DNA of 64,000 bases from Candidatus Faecousia faecavium (GCA_018712645.1 DVGO01000038.1:41451-105450); one strand, 5' to 3'. Positions 36,815 through 46,446 are shown, counted from the first letter of the stretch. A program made the numbers and translations. Notes: generated by a model from the letters alone, not told the origin.

Positions 36815-37906
36815 TTACAGTCCGGTATGGCTTTTCAGGGTTTCGTAGATGGTCTTGGTTTGCTCCGGATTTTCTCCACTTAGTGCCAAGGTTTTACCGT
36901 CTACGGTCAAAATTACGCAGGATTCCGGGTCGTAGTAGGTGTAGCGGGTATAGCCGCCGAATTCATCGTTTTCAAAATAGCCCATCAGCAGCCGGAAGCT
37001 TCCGTAGCCCCAGGTCCGAACGCCTGGCAGATTTCCGTCCCGGTATTCGATGGTTTCCACCGAATCATATTCGACTGTCAGATCATCATAGAAGCTGGCG
37101 ACAACGGTAAAAGAATCCTGACCATATTCCACGGAAATATCTCCCAGGAACAGCGTGGATACGATGAAAGCGGTCAATACCAGTACAAAAAACAGCACGC
37201 CAATAGCCAACGCTTTGCTCCCTTTTTTCAGCGGCGGCAGGGTAGAGGACATGGCAGCGCCGCTGCGCTTTTTCTTCCGGTAGAACAGCCAGGCATAGAC
37301 GATGGGAACCACGCCCAGCGCAATGGTAGCGATGATGAATATGGTGATGCCCCAGGCGGCCGGCAGGAAAACAGACAGAATCATAACTACACTGCAAATA
37401 ACCCATACCCGTCCGCCGAACCGATGGGTGACGTTCCAGGTTTCTTCATCGGCATAGGTCCAGGGAACCCGGATACCGATGGTGTAATTCTGGCGGCACT
37501 TGGGCAAGTAGTTGCCGATTACCAGGAAGATCACTCCCATAAAGATAAGCATCAGGCGGGACATGGAAAACTCCACACCCAGCGCCAGAGCGTACATGGT
37601 AAAGCAGCTGAGATTGGACAGTACGGGCATAATCCACAGCACCATCTGGAATGGCTTGGTGTTTCGTTCCCGGGCCTTGGAATCAAAGGAGGTAATCAGC
37701 ACCAGCAGCCACTGGACGGCCAGCATGGTCAGCGGCATGCCGAAAACGGCAAAGGGAAGGCCGCTCCATCCGTCAGGCTGACCGTCAATACCCCAATGGG
37801 TGACCAGTTTCTCCGGCAGCCGATCCCACAGGATAAGGCCGACCAAAATCGGCAGCAACGTAACCAGGGAAGAGAGAATCAAAACTTTTCGATTTTTGCG
37901 AATCAT
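36815..37906 (-). CDS. DUF1648 / SdpI-like membrane protein
   Basis: LPEKLVTHWGIDGQPDGWSGLPFAVFGMP (DUF1648) and GNYLPKCRQNYTIGIRVPWTYADEETWNVTHRFGGRVWV (SdpI). Confidence 0.9.
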   Translation of the reverse strand: MIRKNRKVLILSSLVTLLPILVGLILWDRLPEKLVTHWGIDGQPDGWSGLPFAVFGMPLTMLAVQWLLVLITSFDSKARERNTKPFQMVLWIMPVLSNLSCFTMYALALGVEFSMSRLMLIFMGVIFLVIGNYLPKCRQNYTIGIRVPWTYADEETWNVTHRFGGRVWVICSVVMILSVFLPAAWGITIFIIATIALGVVPIVYAWLFYRKKKRSGAAMSSTLPPLKKGSKALAIGVLFFVLVLTAFIVSTLFLGDISVEYGQDSFTVVASFYDDLTVEYDSVETIEYRDGNLPGVRTWGYGSFRLLMGYFENDEFGGYTRYTYYDPESCVILTVDGKTLALSGENPEQTKTIYETLKSHTGL

Positions 37907-38745
37907 ACGCTACCTCCTTCCGGAGCGAGGGCGGGTTCTGCGGATGCCTCCGGCCAACGACGGGAGAGTTTGCGCAGAATCCAAATGGAAATCACAGCCA
38001 TAATCGTCATGCAGGTGTAAATTATGCCATAGGCAATGGTTTGGGAAAAGAATCCGGTTGCGGCGATGGTTGTATCCAGCAGCGTGTGCATACCCAGACA
38101 CAGCAGCATCCAGGGCAGGGGACGCTTTGCGGCAACGCCGTAACAGACCATTACGGACATGGCGGCGTGGGAAACCATGGTCAACACCCGTTCCACACCG
38201 GCAGCCAGGAACAGGGGAGCAGAGACCTGAAGTAAGGTGTCCCGAACAGCAATCAGCTGCGCGGGGTCTACGCCCATAGCTTCCGTCTGGGCAATCATGG
38301 CATCAAATGCACCGGACTGAATCAGAAACAGATACACCAGATTGTTGATGTAAGTAAGGCCTACTAATACGATGGACTCAATGCCGCCGTGACCCAGACC
38401 TGCTGCCAGAGAACGTCGGAACGTGCGGTTTTTCCCCAGACATTTGGCGGCAGCAAATCGACCTGCCAGTTCAAAAAGACCAGCGGTAAACGCCAGTATC
38501 AGAACATACAGGAAGAAATGCTCCTGGGAAAACATGACCACAGATTCCATCCCTGACAAAATTCCCAGAAGGGGAATGCGGATCACCACCTGGGAAACAA
38601 AGAACCCGGCAGCGCCCAGAAACCAGGCAGACCAGATGCCCTTGCCTTTGTTTTTGATACCCATGATGATGAGAACCAGAAGCGGAAGAATCAGAGTAAG
38701 AAACAGCGTGATAAAACAGGCGATAAAGGTACTACTGGGAATCAT
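37903..38745 (-). CDS. YhfC-family intramembrane protein
   Basis: Multi-TM; FELAGRFAAAKCLGKNRTFRRSLAAGLGHGGIESIVLVGL; ERVLTMVSHAAMSVMVCYG. Confidence 0.8.
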   Translation of the reverse strand: MIPSSTFIACFITLFLTLILPLLVLIIMGIKNKGKGIWSAWFLGAAGFFVSQVVIRIPLLGILSGMESVVMFSQEHFFLYVLILAFTAGLFELAGRFAAAKCLGKNRTFRRSLAAGLGHGGIESIVLVGLTYINNLVYLFLIQSGAFDAMIAQTEAMGVDPAQLIAVRDTLLQVSAPLFLAAGVERVLTMVSHAAMSVMVCYGVAAKRPLPWMLLCLGMHTLLDTTIAATGFFSQTIAYGIIYTCMTIMAVISIWILRKLSRRWPEASAEPALAPEGGSV

Positions 38746-39019
38746 GGTTATCCTCTCCTTTCAAATCCGAGATCCACAGCAGAATTTCTTCCAAAACTGT
38801 GGCATTCAGCTCATAAAAGATGTACTTTCCATCCCGGGTATCGCTGATCAGGTCTGCCTCTTTGAGCACCGACAGGTGTCGGGAAATGGCTGCCGCAGAA
38901 ATGTCGAACTGTTCGGCAATTTCCCCGGCGGAACGTTTTCCGGATCGGAGCAGATTCAGAATCTCTCGTCGGGTAGGGTCGGCCAGTGCCTTCAGTGTTT
39001 GCTGCAAGCCCATGCGCAT
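38732..39019 (-). CDS. ArsR-family transcriptional regulator (SdpR-like)
   Basis: ALADPTRREILNLLRSGKRSAGEIAEQFDISAAAISRHLSVLKEADLISDTRDGKYIFYELN. Confidence 0.93.
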   Translation of the reverse strand: MRMGLQQTLKALADPTRREILNLLRSGKRSAGEIAEQFDISAAAISRHLSVLKEADLISDTRDGKYIFYELNATVLEEILLWISDLKGEDNHDSQ

Positions 39020-39032
39020 CCTCCTTTCATAC

Positions 39033-39059
39033 ATTTAACAATTAACTTAATTGTTAAAT
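39033..39059. promoter_or_regulatory. Perfect palindromic operator upstream of the ArsR-family gene
   Basis: ATTTAACAATTA-ACT-TAATTGTTAAAT: perfect 12-bp arms, 3-nt spacer, immediately 5' of the regulator start. Confidence 0.8.
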
Positions 39060-39111
39060 AAAGTGTAGCACAGGAGGCAGGTTCCTGTCAAGTAAAAGAA
39101 CACATAAAAAT

Positions 39112-39139
39112 ACCTGCTGACATTTTACAGTCAGCAGGT
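39112..39139 (-). terminator. Terminator downstream of the nitroreductase gene
   Basis: ACCTGCTGAC-loop-GTCAGCAGGT with minus-strand T-tract ATTTTTATG. Confidence 0.75.
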
Positions 39140-39146
39140 AATGCAA

Positions 39147-39674
39147 TCAGGCTTCTGTAACCAGTTCGCTGAGATCTTTCCGCTTCTTGGTGCGCAGCTT
39201 GTCGCCTTCCTTGGCATATCCCAGGGTGATGACCAAACGCACCGGCTGATCCAGATTCAGAATGGAGCGAATTTTTCCATCATCCAGCCAACCCAGAATG
39301 CAGCTGCCCAACCCCTGGGCCGCAGCTTCTGCAGTGAGGTATGCGGCGACAATGCCGATATCGATGGAGCGGTAGTCGTTTTTCTTCAGTTTTGCACCAA
39401 CGGCTGCGGATTTGACGTAAGGCTTTTCCGATATCACAATCAGAATCGGTGCCTGGGAGGCAAATCCATTCAGGCCCATGCTGGCAGTGGCAGCGGCCAC
39501 GGCTTTGGCGGTTTCCCCACGACAGACAGTAAGATGGTAGGGCTGACCGTTGCAGGCAGAGGGGGCCAGCTGCGCTGCCTGTAAAATGGCATCCAGCTTT
39601 TCCTGTTCCACCGCTTTGCTTTCGTCATAGCTGCGGCAAGATTGCCGGTTTTGGGCAATTTCCAGAAAATTCAT
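39147..39674 (-). CDS. Nitroreductase family protein
   Basis: MNFLEIAQNRQSCRSYDESKAVEQEKLDAILQAAQLAPSACNGQPYHLTVC...GIVAAYLTAEAAAQGLGSCILGW. Confidence 0.92.
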   Translation of the reverse strand: MNFLEIAQNRQSCRSYDESKAVEQEKLDAILQAAQLAPSACNGQPYHLTVCRGETAKAVAAATASMGLNGFASQAPILIVISEKPYVKSAAVGAKLKKNDYRSIDIGIVAAYLTAEAAAQGLGSCILGWLDDGKIRSILNLDQPVRLVITLGYAKEGDKLRTKKRKDLSELVTEA

Positions 39675-39780
39675 ATAGATCTCCTTTTGTTATTGTATAA
39701 TAACATTTTGAATTGTTTTATAAACATGTCAATAAAAAATAATTGAAAAAAATTTTAAATCTGATATCATGAGATAAGAC

Positions 39781-41430
39781 GTGAAAAAATATACGGTTGG
39801 TCGCTCACAAAGCGAAGGAGGAAGAATGTTGATGAAAATAATGGAAGAAAAAAAGAAAGCTATTTACAGAGCAGAAACGATTTTAATCATTTTCTGCACA
39901 ATCTGCTGTCTGGTTGTTTTATGTTTTTTTAATTTTTGCGGATTTGCGACGTTTTGTAACTCTGATACATATGCAGATTGCCAGGTAGCAATACGAATGT
40001 GGGAGCAGAAAACGCTGTTTCCTCAGGGGTGGACTTTTGGAAATCAGTACTATGTGATTGCTACGCCGGTTTTGGCGGCAGGATTATACGGTCTTATTGG
40101 GGATATCAATATTGCTATGCCACTGGCAACGTTTATTATGACAGTGTTGATTTTTACCTCTTTGATTTGGATGATAAAATCCTTTTCGTCAGATATCAGG
40201 GAAATTGCGTTTGGATGCTTTCTGCTACCAATATCCGTGATTTGCGTATGGGGCCCCAGTTCACTGCATAGCCTTCTCTTCTTTTCTCAGGCAAGTTTTT
40301 ATGCATGTTACTTGATCACTCTGTTTGTTGTGTTTGGTGACTATGCACGAAGCTTCCATTCGGACAAGGCAAGACCGGCTGCATGGGGAGTATCTATGCT
40401 GCTGTGCTTTGCGACCGGAATGCAGAGTCTGCGCCAGACGGCTATTATGATTTTGCCTATCTTGGCCTATGAACTGTTTTATCGGATGCGAATGGTCATT
40501 ACCAAACAGGGAAAATGGACAGATAACTTGCGTACGCTAATCCGAGCTATAAGCTATGCAGCGGCAAATATTTTTGGTGTTGTACTTATGAAGCTTTTCA
40601 ATATACCAAGTGCGCCAATCTACGAAAATGACATTACAGCGTCGTCTGAATATTGGCTGCAGCAGATAAAAACAATCGGTAATGCATTGATAGAAATTAC
40701 CAGCCTTGACTATATCTTGCGGGGGGATTTTGGAAAAGTGCTGGCTGTACAAATCATCCTGATGATCATTCTTGTACTGACAGCGGGAGTTTTGTGGTGT
40801 AGCCGGATCTTTCGGCAGGAAAACGGCCTTGAACTGTGCTGGTTTCTGTTCCTAATTGGTATTTTTGGTATTTGTCTGGCATCCATTACGGTAGGAGTTA
40901 CATTGCGTTCGATTTATTTGTTTATGTGGTTTCCGATGGCGGCACTTTCGGGGTTGATTGTGATTAGAAAAGTACCTAACATTGTGCGTTGTGGGATTTT
41001 TGTAGTTGTTTGTGCAGTTGGGGTGCTGAGCGTGTTGTATGGCTACCAGCCATACATGCATATCATTGCAGATGAAATGTCCTATGAGGTGCAGCTGAGT
41101 CAATGGGCATGTGATAATGGATATGAGTATATATACGGAGAATACTGGGGGACAGCACCTCAGATAGCCGTGCACTCTCATGGTGATTTGGAGGCAGGTT
41201 GCTGGCATGCAGTAGACAATCTGTTTTGGGTTGAATTAAGCAATACTCCGCAAGATATCTATGGTGCAGAACAAAACGAAAAAGCTATTTACGTCTTTAA
41301 TGGTGCAGAGGAAGAAAAAAGGGCGTTGATACTTGCTGAGGAACGAGGTGCTATTTTGAGAAAAATGATAGAATTTGGAGATTTTGAGGTTTACACCGCA
41401 TCGGAACCCTTGATGCGGCTAAGAAGATAG
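39781..41430 (+). CDS. Polytopic membrane protein, possible GT-C-like glycosyltransferase
   Basis: Long hydrophobic ORF with about 10 TM segments; NSDTYADCQ motif after the first TM; family assignment tentative. Confidence 0.6.
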   Translation: MKKYTVGRSQSEGGRMLMKIMEEKKKAIYRAETILIIFCTICCLVVLCFFNFCGFATFCNSDTYADCQVAIRMWEQKTLFPQGWTFGNQYYVIATPVLAAGLYGLIGDINIAMPLATFIMTVLIFTSLIWMIKSFSSDIREIAFGCFLLPISVICVWGPSSLHSLLFFSQASFYACYLITLFVVFGDYARSFHSDKARPAAWGVSMLLCFATGMQSLRQTAIMILPILAYELFYRMRMVITKQGKWTDNLRTLIRAISYAAANIFGVVLMKLFNIPSAPIYENDITASSEYWLQQIKTIGNALIEITSLDYILRGDFGKVLAVQIILMIILVLTAGVLWCSRIFRQENGLELCWFLFLIGIFGICLASITVGVTLRSIYLFMWFPMAALSGLIVIRKVPNIVRCGIFVVVCAVGVLSVLYGYQPYMHIIADEMSYEVQLSQWACDNGYEYIYGEYWGTAPQIAVHSHGDLEAGCWHAVDNLFWVELSNTPQDIYGAEQNEKAIYVFNGAEEEKRALILAEERGAILRKMIEFGDFEVYTASEPLMRLRR

Positions 41431-41512
41431 AAAGAATACAGAGCTGGATAGATCAAAGATTTATCCAGCTTTGTTATATGTTCGCTACTTTTCCAACAGA
41501 TATGCCTTGCGC

Positions 41513-42355
41513 TCAAATTCCAGAAGCCAAGGATGCAAACAAGATAACAGCGCCTCCCAGCCATTCCCGGGCGGTAGGATATTCCCCCAGAAGCAGCATG
41601 GCATACAGGATTCCATAAACAGTCTCCATGCCGGAGACAATCCCGGCAGTCTGGGCTTTGACGTGCTTTTGTGCATGCACATACAGGCAGTGAGCAAGGG
41701 CTGTGCACACAAATCCAAGGACTGCAATGCCTGCGATATTCACAGCATCCCACCGACAGGGCAGGAGGAAAAAGGCGGGAAACAGTACCACCGCAGCGGT
41801 AGCCTGTTCATATAAACAAACCACCAGTGCATTGTATTTCCTGGACAGATACCGATTGAACAAACTGAGAATGGCATAAGAAAAACTGGAAACCAATCCC
41901 CAGAGAGCGCCTGTGGTAATCTGGTTCTCGCCGGAGAACTCCGGAATGGTAATCAAAACCCCAACCACCAGGATACAGGCACAGACAATGCTCTTCCTGC
42001 TGGGAAGCTCCCGGAACACCAACGGTTCCAAAATGGTCAGAAACAGGGGAAACGCAGAAAAGGTAATGGTTCCCATGGCAACAGAGGACTTTTGAATGGA
42101 CAGGAAAAAGGTACTCCAGTGTACAGCCAGTACCAGCCCTGCCAGAACGACAACCCCATAATCCTGCTTCCGATCTAGATTCAGCTCCTGTTTGCTAATC
42201 AGCACCAGAAGGAGCAGCAGGGCAGAGGAACACACAACCCGCCCGGCGGCGATGGAGATTGCGGGAACAGAAAGAAACCGCCCCGAAACTGCGGACAGTC
42301 CCATAAGCATTACGGCACCGTGAAGGGACAGCAGGCTTTTTCGGTAATGATCCAT
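41513..42355 (-). CDS. EamA/DMT family transporter
   Basis: 10-TM pattern; VHWSTFFLSIQKSSVAMGTITFSAFPLFLTILEPLVFRE; GMETVYGILYAMLLLGEYPTAREWLGGAVILFA. Confidence 0.9.
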   Translation of the reverse strand: MDHYRKSLLSLHGAVMLMGLSAVSGRFLSVPAISIAAGRVVCSSALLLLLVLISKQELNLDRKQDYGVVVLAGLVLAVHWSTFFLSIQKSSVAMGTITFSAFPLFLTILEPLVFRELPSRKSIVCACILVVGVLITIPEFSGENQITTGALWGLVSSFSYAILSLFNRYLSRKYNALVVCLYEQATAAVVLFPAFFLLPCRWDAVNIAGIAVLGFVCTALAHCLYVHAQKHVKAQTAGIVSGMETVYGILYAMLLLGEYPTAREWLGGAVILFASLASGI

Positions 42356-42494
42356 AGAATCCTCCAGTCGATGCGGCATAAGGCGCATCGGATATATGCC
42401 CATTATAGGGACAAACACACAAACCGTCAAGCAGACGAAATCTTTGACAGAATAGATTGTCGGGAAGGGTAGCAATCAATTTTTGCAAAAAAAG

Positions 42495-42526
42495 AACTTC
42501 CGATATCCAGCAGGATATCGGAAGTT
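42495..42526 (-). terminator. Terminator downstream of tRNA-Ser
   Basis: AACTTCCGATATCC/GGATATCGGAAGTT hairpin followed on the minus strand by CTTTTTTTGC. Confidence 0.8.
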
Positions 42527-42532
42527 TTCTGG

Positions 42533-42620
42533 CGGAGAAGGAGGGATTTGAACCCTCGATACCCTTTTGGGTATACACGATTTCCAATCGTGCGCGCTCG
42601 GCCAGCTACGCGACTTCTCC
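42533..42620 (-). tRNA. tRNA-Ser (GGA anticodon)
   Basis: Minus strand GGAGAAGTCGCGTAGCTGGCCGAGCGCGCACGATTGGAAATCGTGTATACCCAAAAGGGTATCGAGGGTTCGAATCCCTCCTTCTCCG; long variable arm; anticodon loop TTGGAAA. Confidence 0.95.
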
Positions 42621-42793
42621 ATGTGCTTGGCTTCGTTGCCAGCCCGGTTATAATACATCATCTGCAAGAATTTGTCAATATCTTTTTTGCGATTTTTGAA
42701 AAATTTTGTACGGGAAATTTTTAGCTGCCTTGACGGGAAATTGCTGACATGGTATGGTGTTAAAAAAGCCAAGTGCTGGAAGGATGGGAGTAT

Positions 42794-43642
42794 ATGGAAA
42801 TCAGACGGCTAGATGAGAAGAGCATCCAGGCCTTACTGCCGGAGCGTGATCCTTGGGGGCATAAAGGAACCTTTGGAAAAATTCTTTTGCTGTGCGGCAG
42901 CAGAGGCTTTACAGGAGCTGCTTATCTGGCGGCAATGGGAGCGCTGCGCTCCGGCGCCGGACTGGTATTTCTGGGGGTTCCGGAAAGTATCTACGCCATT
43001 GAAGCGGTGAAGCTTAACGAGCCAGTGGTATTTCCCCTGCCGGAGGAGGACGGAAAGCTCAGTGGGCAGGCACTTGCGGAGATTTCCCGGCGGCTGCCCC
43101 AGATGGATGCCGTTTTGATCGGCTGTGGGCTGGGACAGTCTGCGGGAACCTTTGCAGTGGTAAAAGCGGTGCTGGAAACTGCATCCTGTCCGGTGGTCGT
43201 GGATGCCGACGGCATAAATCTTCTTTCCGGGCATAGGGATATACTGCGCAGAAGACAGCACGCAACCATTCTGACACCCCATGACGGGGAGTTTGCCCGT
43301 ATGGGCGGCCCGGTAGGGAAGGACCGCATGGAAAGCGCCGCTCAGTTGGCCACCGACTGGAACAGCTTTGTTTTACTCAAAGGTCATGAAACCTGTATCA
43401 CAGATGGACAAGTCGGATACATAAATTCCACAGGCAATCCGGGAATGGCGGTGGGCGGCAGCGGCGATGTACTGGCAGGTATCATCACAGCCCTGTTGGG
43501 CCAGGGAATTGCGCCGCTGGAAGCAGCCGCTTGCGGTGCGTGGCTGCATGGGGCGGCAGGGGATCTGTGTGCCAAAGAACTGGGACAGTACGGAATGCTT
43601 CCGACGGACATGCTGCTTCGTCTTCCGCGACTTTTAAAATAG
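42794..43642 (+). CDS. nnrD: ADP-dependent NAD(P)H-hydrate dehydratase
   Basis: GTFGKILLLCGSRGFTGAAYLAAMGALRSGAGLV; VVVDADGINLL; ATILTPHDGEFARM; NSTGNPGMAVGGSGDVLAGIITALLGQG. Confidence 0.93.
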   Translation: MEIRRLDEKSIQALLPERDPWGHKGTFGKILLLCGSRGFTGAAYLAAMGALRSGAGLVFLGVPESIYAIEAVKLNEPVVFPLPEEDGKLSGQALAEISRRLPQMDAVLIGCGLGQSAGTFAVVKAVLETASCPVVVDADGINLLSGHRDILRRRQHATILTPHDGEFARMGGPVGKDRMESAAQLATDWNSFVLLKGHETCITDGQVGYINSTGNPGMAVGGSGDVLAGIITALLGQGIAPLEAAACGAWLHGAAGDLCAKELGQYGMLPTDMLLRLPRLLK

Positions 43643-43654
43643 GGCGGGGATAAT

Positions 43655-44215
43655 TTGAAAAAAGCTGGGGTCATTTTTGTTCTCCTGCTTGTGCTTACCG
43701 GCTGCTCCCAGGGATCTTCGGAGCTTCGGCAGGGAATGGCACTGCGCAGCAAGCTTTCGCAGGCTTCTTCCATTACCTTTGATGCGGACATTACGGCAGA
43801 TTATGGACAAACTGTGCATAATTTTTCTATGGCATGCCAGTCCGATTCTCTGGGGAATCTGACGTTTACGGTTACGGCGCCGGAGACCATTTCCGGCATC
43901 ACCGGAACCGTGTCTCAGGAGGGCGGCAAGCTTACCTTCGAGGATACGGCGCTGCAATTTGACACGTTGGCCGAAGACCAGGTGACGCCGATTACGGCAC
44001 CTTGGATTTTGGTCAAAACCTTGCTGGGAGGCTATTTGACTTCTGCCTGTACGGAAGAAGATACGGTACGGCTGAGCATTGATGACCGCTATGAAGAGGA
44101 TGCTCTGCACTTGGACATATGGCTGGATGAAGAGAGTCTCCCATCCCGGGCGGATATCTTCTATGATGACCGACGGATTTTGTCATTGACCGTCAAAAAC
44201 TTTACAGTTGTGTAG
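43655..44215 (+). CDS. Lipoprotein
   Basis: TTG start; KKAGVIFVLLLVLTGCSQGSSELRQG lipobox; beta-rich body. Confidence 0.75.
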   Translation: MKKAGVIFVLLLVLTGCSQGSSELRQGMALRSKLSQASSITFDADITADYGQTVHNFSMACQSDSLGNLTFTVTAPETISGITGTVSQEGGKLTFEDTALQFDTLAEDQVTPITAPWILVKTLLGGYLTSACTEEDTVRLSIDDRYEEDALHLDIWLDEESLPSRADIFYDDRRILSLTVKNFTVV

Positions 44216-44344
44216 CTTTTTCGGGAATCTGTGCATAGGATATTTTGAGCGTAGAACCGTATAAAATCTATATGGGCGTGGGAGAATAAGGTTACCGCGT
44301 TACATATGGGTCCATAGGGTAGCGCAGGAGAAATTGCACGGAGC

Positions 44345-44725
44345 GTGAAGAATATGACAGAAGGATCAGTCAAACGGGGCGACATATTTTATGCGGATTT
44401 GTCCCCGGTGGTGGGCAGTGAGCAGGGAGGAACCCGGCCTGTCCTGATTGTTCAGAATGATACAGGAAACCGCCATTCACCCACGGTAATTGCGGCAGCC
44501 ATTACCAGCCAGACGGGCAAAGCCCGCTTGCCTACCCATATCAACATTGCCGGCGGCAGCGTGGGACTCAGCAAAGACTCCATCATCCTGCTGGAGCAAA
44601 TCCGAACCATTGACAAGCGCCGTCTGCGTGAGCATATGGGGCACCTGGATGAAAAACAGATGGCACTGGTGGATGATGCCATTGCGGTTAGCTTCGGCCT
44701 ACCGGGCGGCGGCAGAACCACATGA
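44345..44725 (+). CDS. MazF/PemK-family endoribonuclease toxin (no antitoxin gene adjacent)
   Basis: VKRGDIFYADLSPVVGSEQGGTRPVLIVQNDTGNRHSPTVIAAAITSQTGKARLPTHI...DSIILLEQIRTIDKRRLREHMGHLD (NdoA/MazF hallmark). Confidence 0.95.
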   Translation: MKNMTEGSVKRGDIFYADLSPVVGSEQGGTRPVLIVQNDTGNRHSPTVIAAAITSQTGKARLPTHINIAGGSVGLSKDSIILLEQIRTIDKRRLREHMGHLDEKQMALVDDAIAVSFGLPGGGRTT

Positions 44726-44774
44726 ATTTTTTGCCCCCCTGACGCATAGGATTGCGGCAGGGGGGGCGTTATCA

Positions 44775-45158
44775 TTGGAACAAAGTTATCCGGTCTATTT
44801 TGGGACTCGTCCGGCAGGAAAAGTTCAGGTGCTGCGCCAAGGGCTTTACTACCGGTTTATCTGCCGATGCAAACTCAGCGGAGATGTGGTGTGCAGGCTG
44901 GTAGCAACTTGTGATGATCAGCGGGAAAGTATAGGAGTTGTAGTGCCCATGGACGGCGGTTTTGGCTTGGATACCAAAGTGCCTGTAAAGCATCTGGGGG
45001 AAGGAGAACTAAAATTTTTTCTGCTTCCCAAGCACGAAATTACCCAGGGCATGTTCGTGCCCATCATCCCGGAAGAACCCTTTGCCTACATAGAACGGCT
45101 GAAAGAAGGGTTCCTGGTCAGAAAAGAGGAACAGGTAGGGATTGTTTTTCCGGAGTAA
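44775..45158 (+). CDS. Hypothetical protein
   Basis: Frame with TTG start LEQSYPVYFGTRPAGKVQVLRQGLYYRFICRC... Confidence 0.6.
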   Translation: MEQSYPVYFGTRPAGKVQVLRQGLYYRFICRCKLSGDVVCRLVATCDDQRESIGVVVPMDGGFGLDTKVPVKHLGEGELKFFLLPKHEITQGMFVPIIPEEPFAYIERLKEGFLVRKEEQVGIVFPE

Positions 45159-45168
45159 TCACAGCAAT

Positions 45169-45196
45169 ATGACCGCCGTCATCTGACGGCGGTCAT
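45169..45196. terminator. Bidirectional terminator
   Basis: ATGACCGCCGTC-ATCT-GACGGCGGTCAT. Confidence 0.75.
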
Positions 45197-45202
45197 GCTT
45201 CG

Positions 45203-45958
45203 TTACAGGGATATTTCCAAACCCACAGGACAGTGGTCAGAGCCGAACACATCAGAATAAATCGGTGTGGCGGAAATCTGGGGGGCCAGCCGATTGGAAA
45301 CCAGGAAATAGTCAATGCGCCAGCCGGCATTGTTCTTTCTGGCATTGAAGCGGTAGCTCCACCAGCTGTAAGCACCGGTAACATCGGGATTGCGGTAGCG
45401 GAAAGAATCCGTAAATCCGGCATCCAGGAGCTTTCCAAAACTTTCCCGCTCCTGGTCGGAGAAACCGGCATTTCCACGGTTAGAGGCGGGATTTTTCAGG
45501 TCAATTTCCTGATGGGCCACATTCAGGTCGCCGCAGGCAATGACCGGCTTCTTTTGATCCAACTTCTGAAGGTGTTTGCGGAAAGCCGCATCCCATTGCA
45601 GCCGGTGATCAATCCGGGCAAGCTCGGGCTGGGCGTTGGGGGTGTAGCAGGTAACCAGATAAAACCCGGGGTATTCCAAGGTGATGAGTCTGCCTTCGGT
45701 GTCCAGTTCCTCGTTACCGACACCGTAGACAACAGAAATCGGCTCTTCCTTGGCAAAAACAGCAGTTCCGGAATAGCCTTTCTTCTGGGCGTAATTCCAG
45801 TACTGACAATATCCGGGTAGGGGAAGATCAATTTGCCCTTCCTGCAGCTTGGTTTCCTGCAGACAGAAAAAGTCAGCATCGCTTTCATTGAAGAAATCCT
45901 GAAAGCCTTTTCCGACACAGGCTCTCAGTCCGTTTACATTCCAGGAAATAAATTTCAT
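45203..45958 (-). CDS. xth: Exodeoxyribonuclease III (AP endonuclease)
   Basis: MKFISWNVNGLRACVGKGFQDFF...DFFCLQETKLQEGQ; GDLNVAHQEIDLKNP; WRIDYFLVS; SDHCPVGLEI. Confidence 0.95.
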   Translation of the reverse strand: MKFISWNVNGLRACVGKGFQDFFNESDADFFCLQETKLQEGQIDLPLPGYCQYWNYAQKKGYSGTAVFAKEEPISVVYGVGNEELDTEGRLITLEYPGFYLVTCYTPNAQPELARIDHRLQWDAAFRKHLQKLDQKKPVIACGDLNVAHQEIDLKNPASNRGNAGFSDQERESFGKLLDAGFTDSFRYRNPDVTGAYSWWSYRFNARKNNAGWRIDYFLVSNRLAPQISATPIYSDVFGSDHCPVGLEISL

Positions 45959-46446
45959 GTGGTTTCCTCCGTAGCAGCGGGAGTACCGCTGTCAAATAAT
46001 ACAAGGTTATTCCGGCTCATGGAAACGCTGCGCTTTCCGCTGGTGATGGTGATGACCTCCGCATCCGTCATATTCAGACAGGTCAGGGTCAAGCAGGCAC
46101 AGGCCAGGGAAAACTCACCGTCCGTTAATTGATTGGTGGTATCAGACAGCGTAATGCGGATTCCCGGCTCTGTTTCCTGCACAGAGAAAATTTGGGTTCC
46201 GGCAGGAAGGGGACTGACCAGATTTTCCTGGGAAGGCCCCATCAGATACAGAACCAGCAGATAGGAAAGGTCATCCCGATGACCGGCAGCTTCCCGCTGC
46301 TCGGTACCCAGAGGGGAAGAAAGGTCGGCGGTATAGTCGGATTGAACATAATAGAACGTCACAGGTTCTTTCAGACGGACGGATGCAGCGTCGCATCCGC
46401 AAATCAGCAGGCAAAACACCAGAGCAACGGGCAGATATCGTTTCAT
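45955..46446 (-). CDS. GerMN-domain-like lipoprotein
   Basis: Lipobox LLICGCDA; LVLYLMGPSQENLVSPLPAGTQIFSV...TLSDTTNQLTDGEFSLACACLTLTC pattern of GerMN. Confidence 0.75.
   Translation of the reverse strand: MKRYLPVALVFCLLICGCDAASVRLKEPVTFYYVQSDYTADLSSPLGTEQREAAGHRDDLSYLLVLYLMGPSQENLVSPLPAGTQIFSVQETEPGIRITLSDTTNQLTDGEFSLACACLTLTCLNMTDAEVITITSGKRSVSMSRNNLVLFDSGTPAATEETT

Noticed and set aside
44216-44345. A known riboswitch upstream of mazF
   Set aside because: No class-defining consensus could be recognised by eye; left as an untested structured-leader possibility only.
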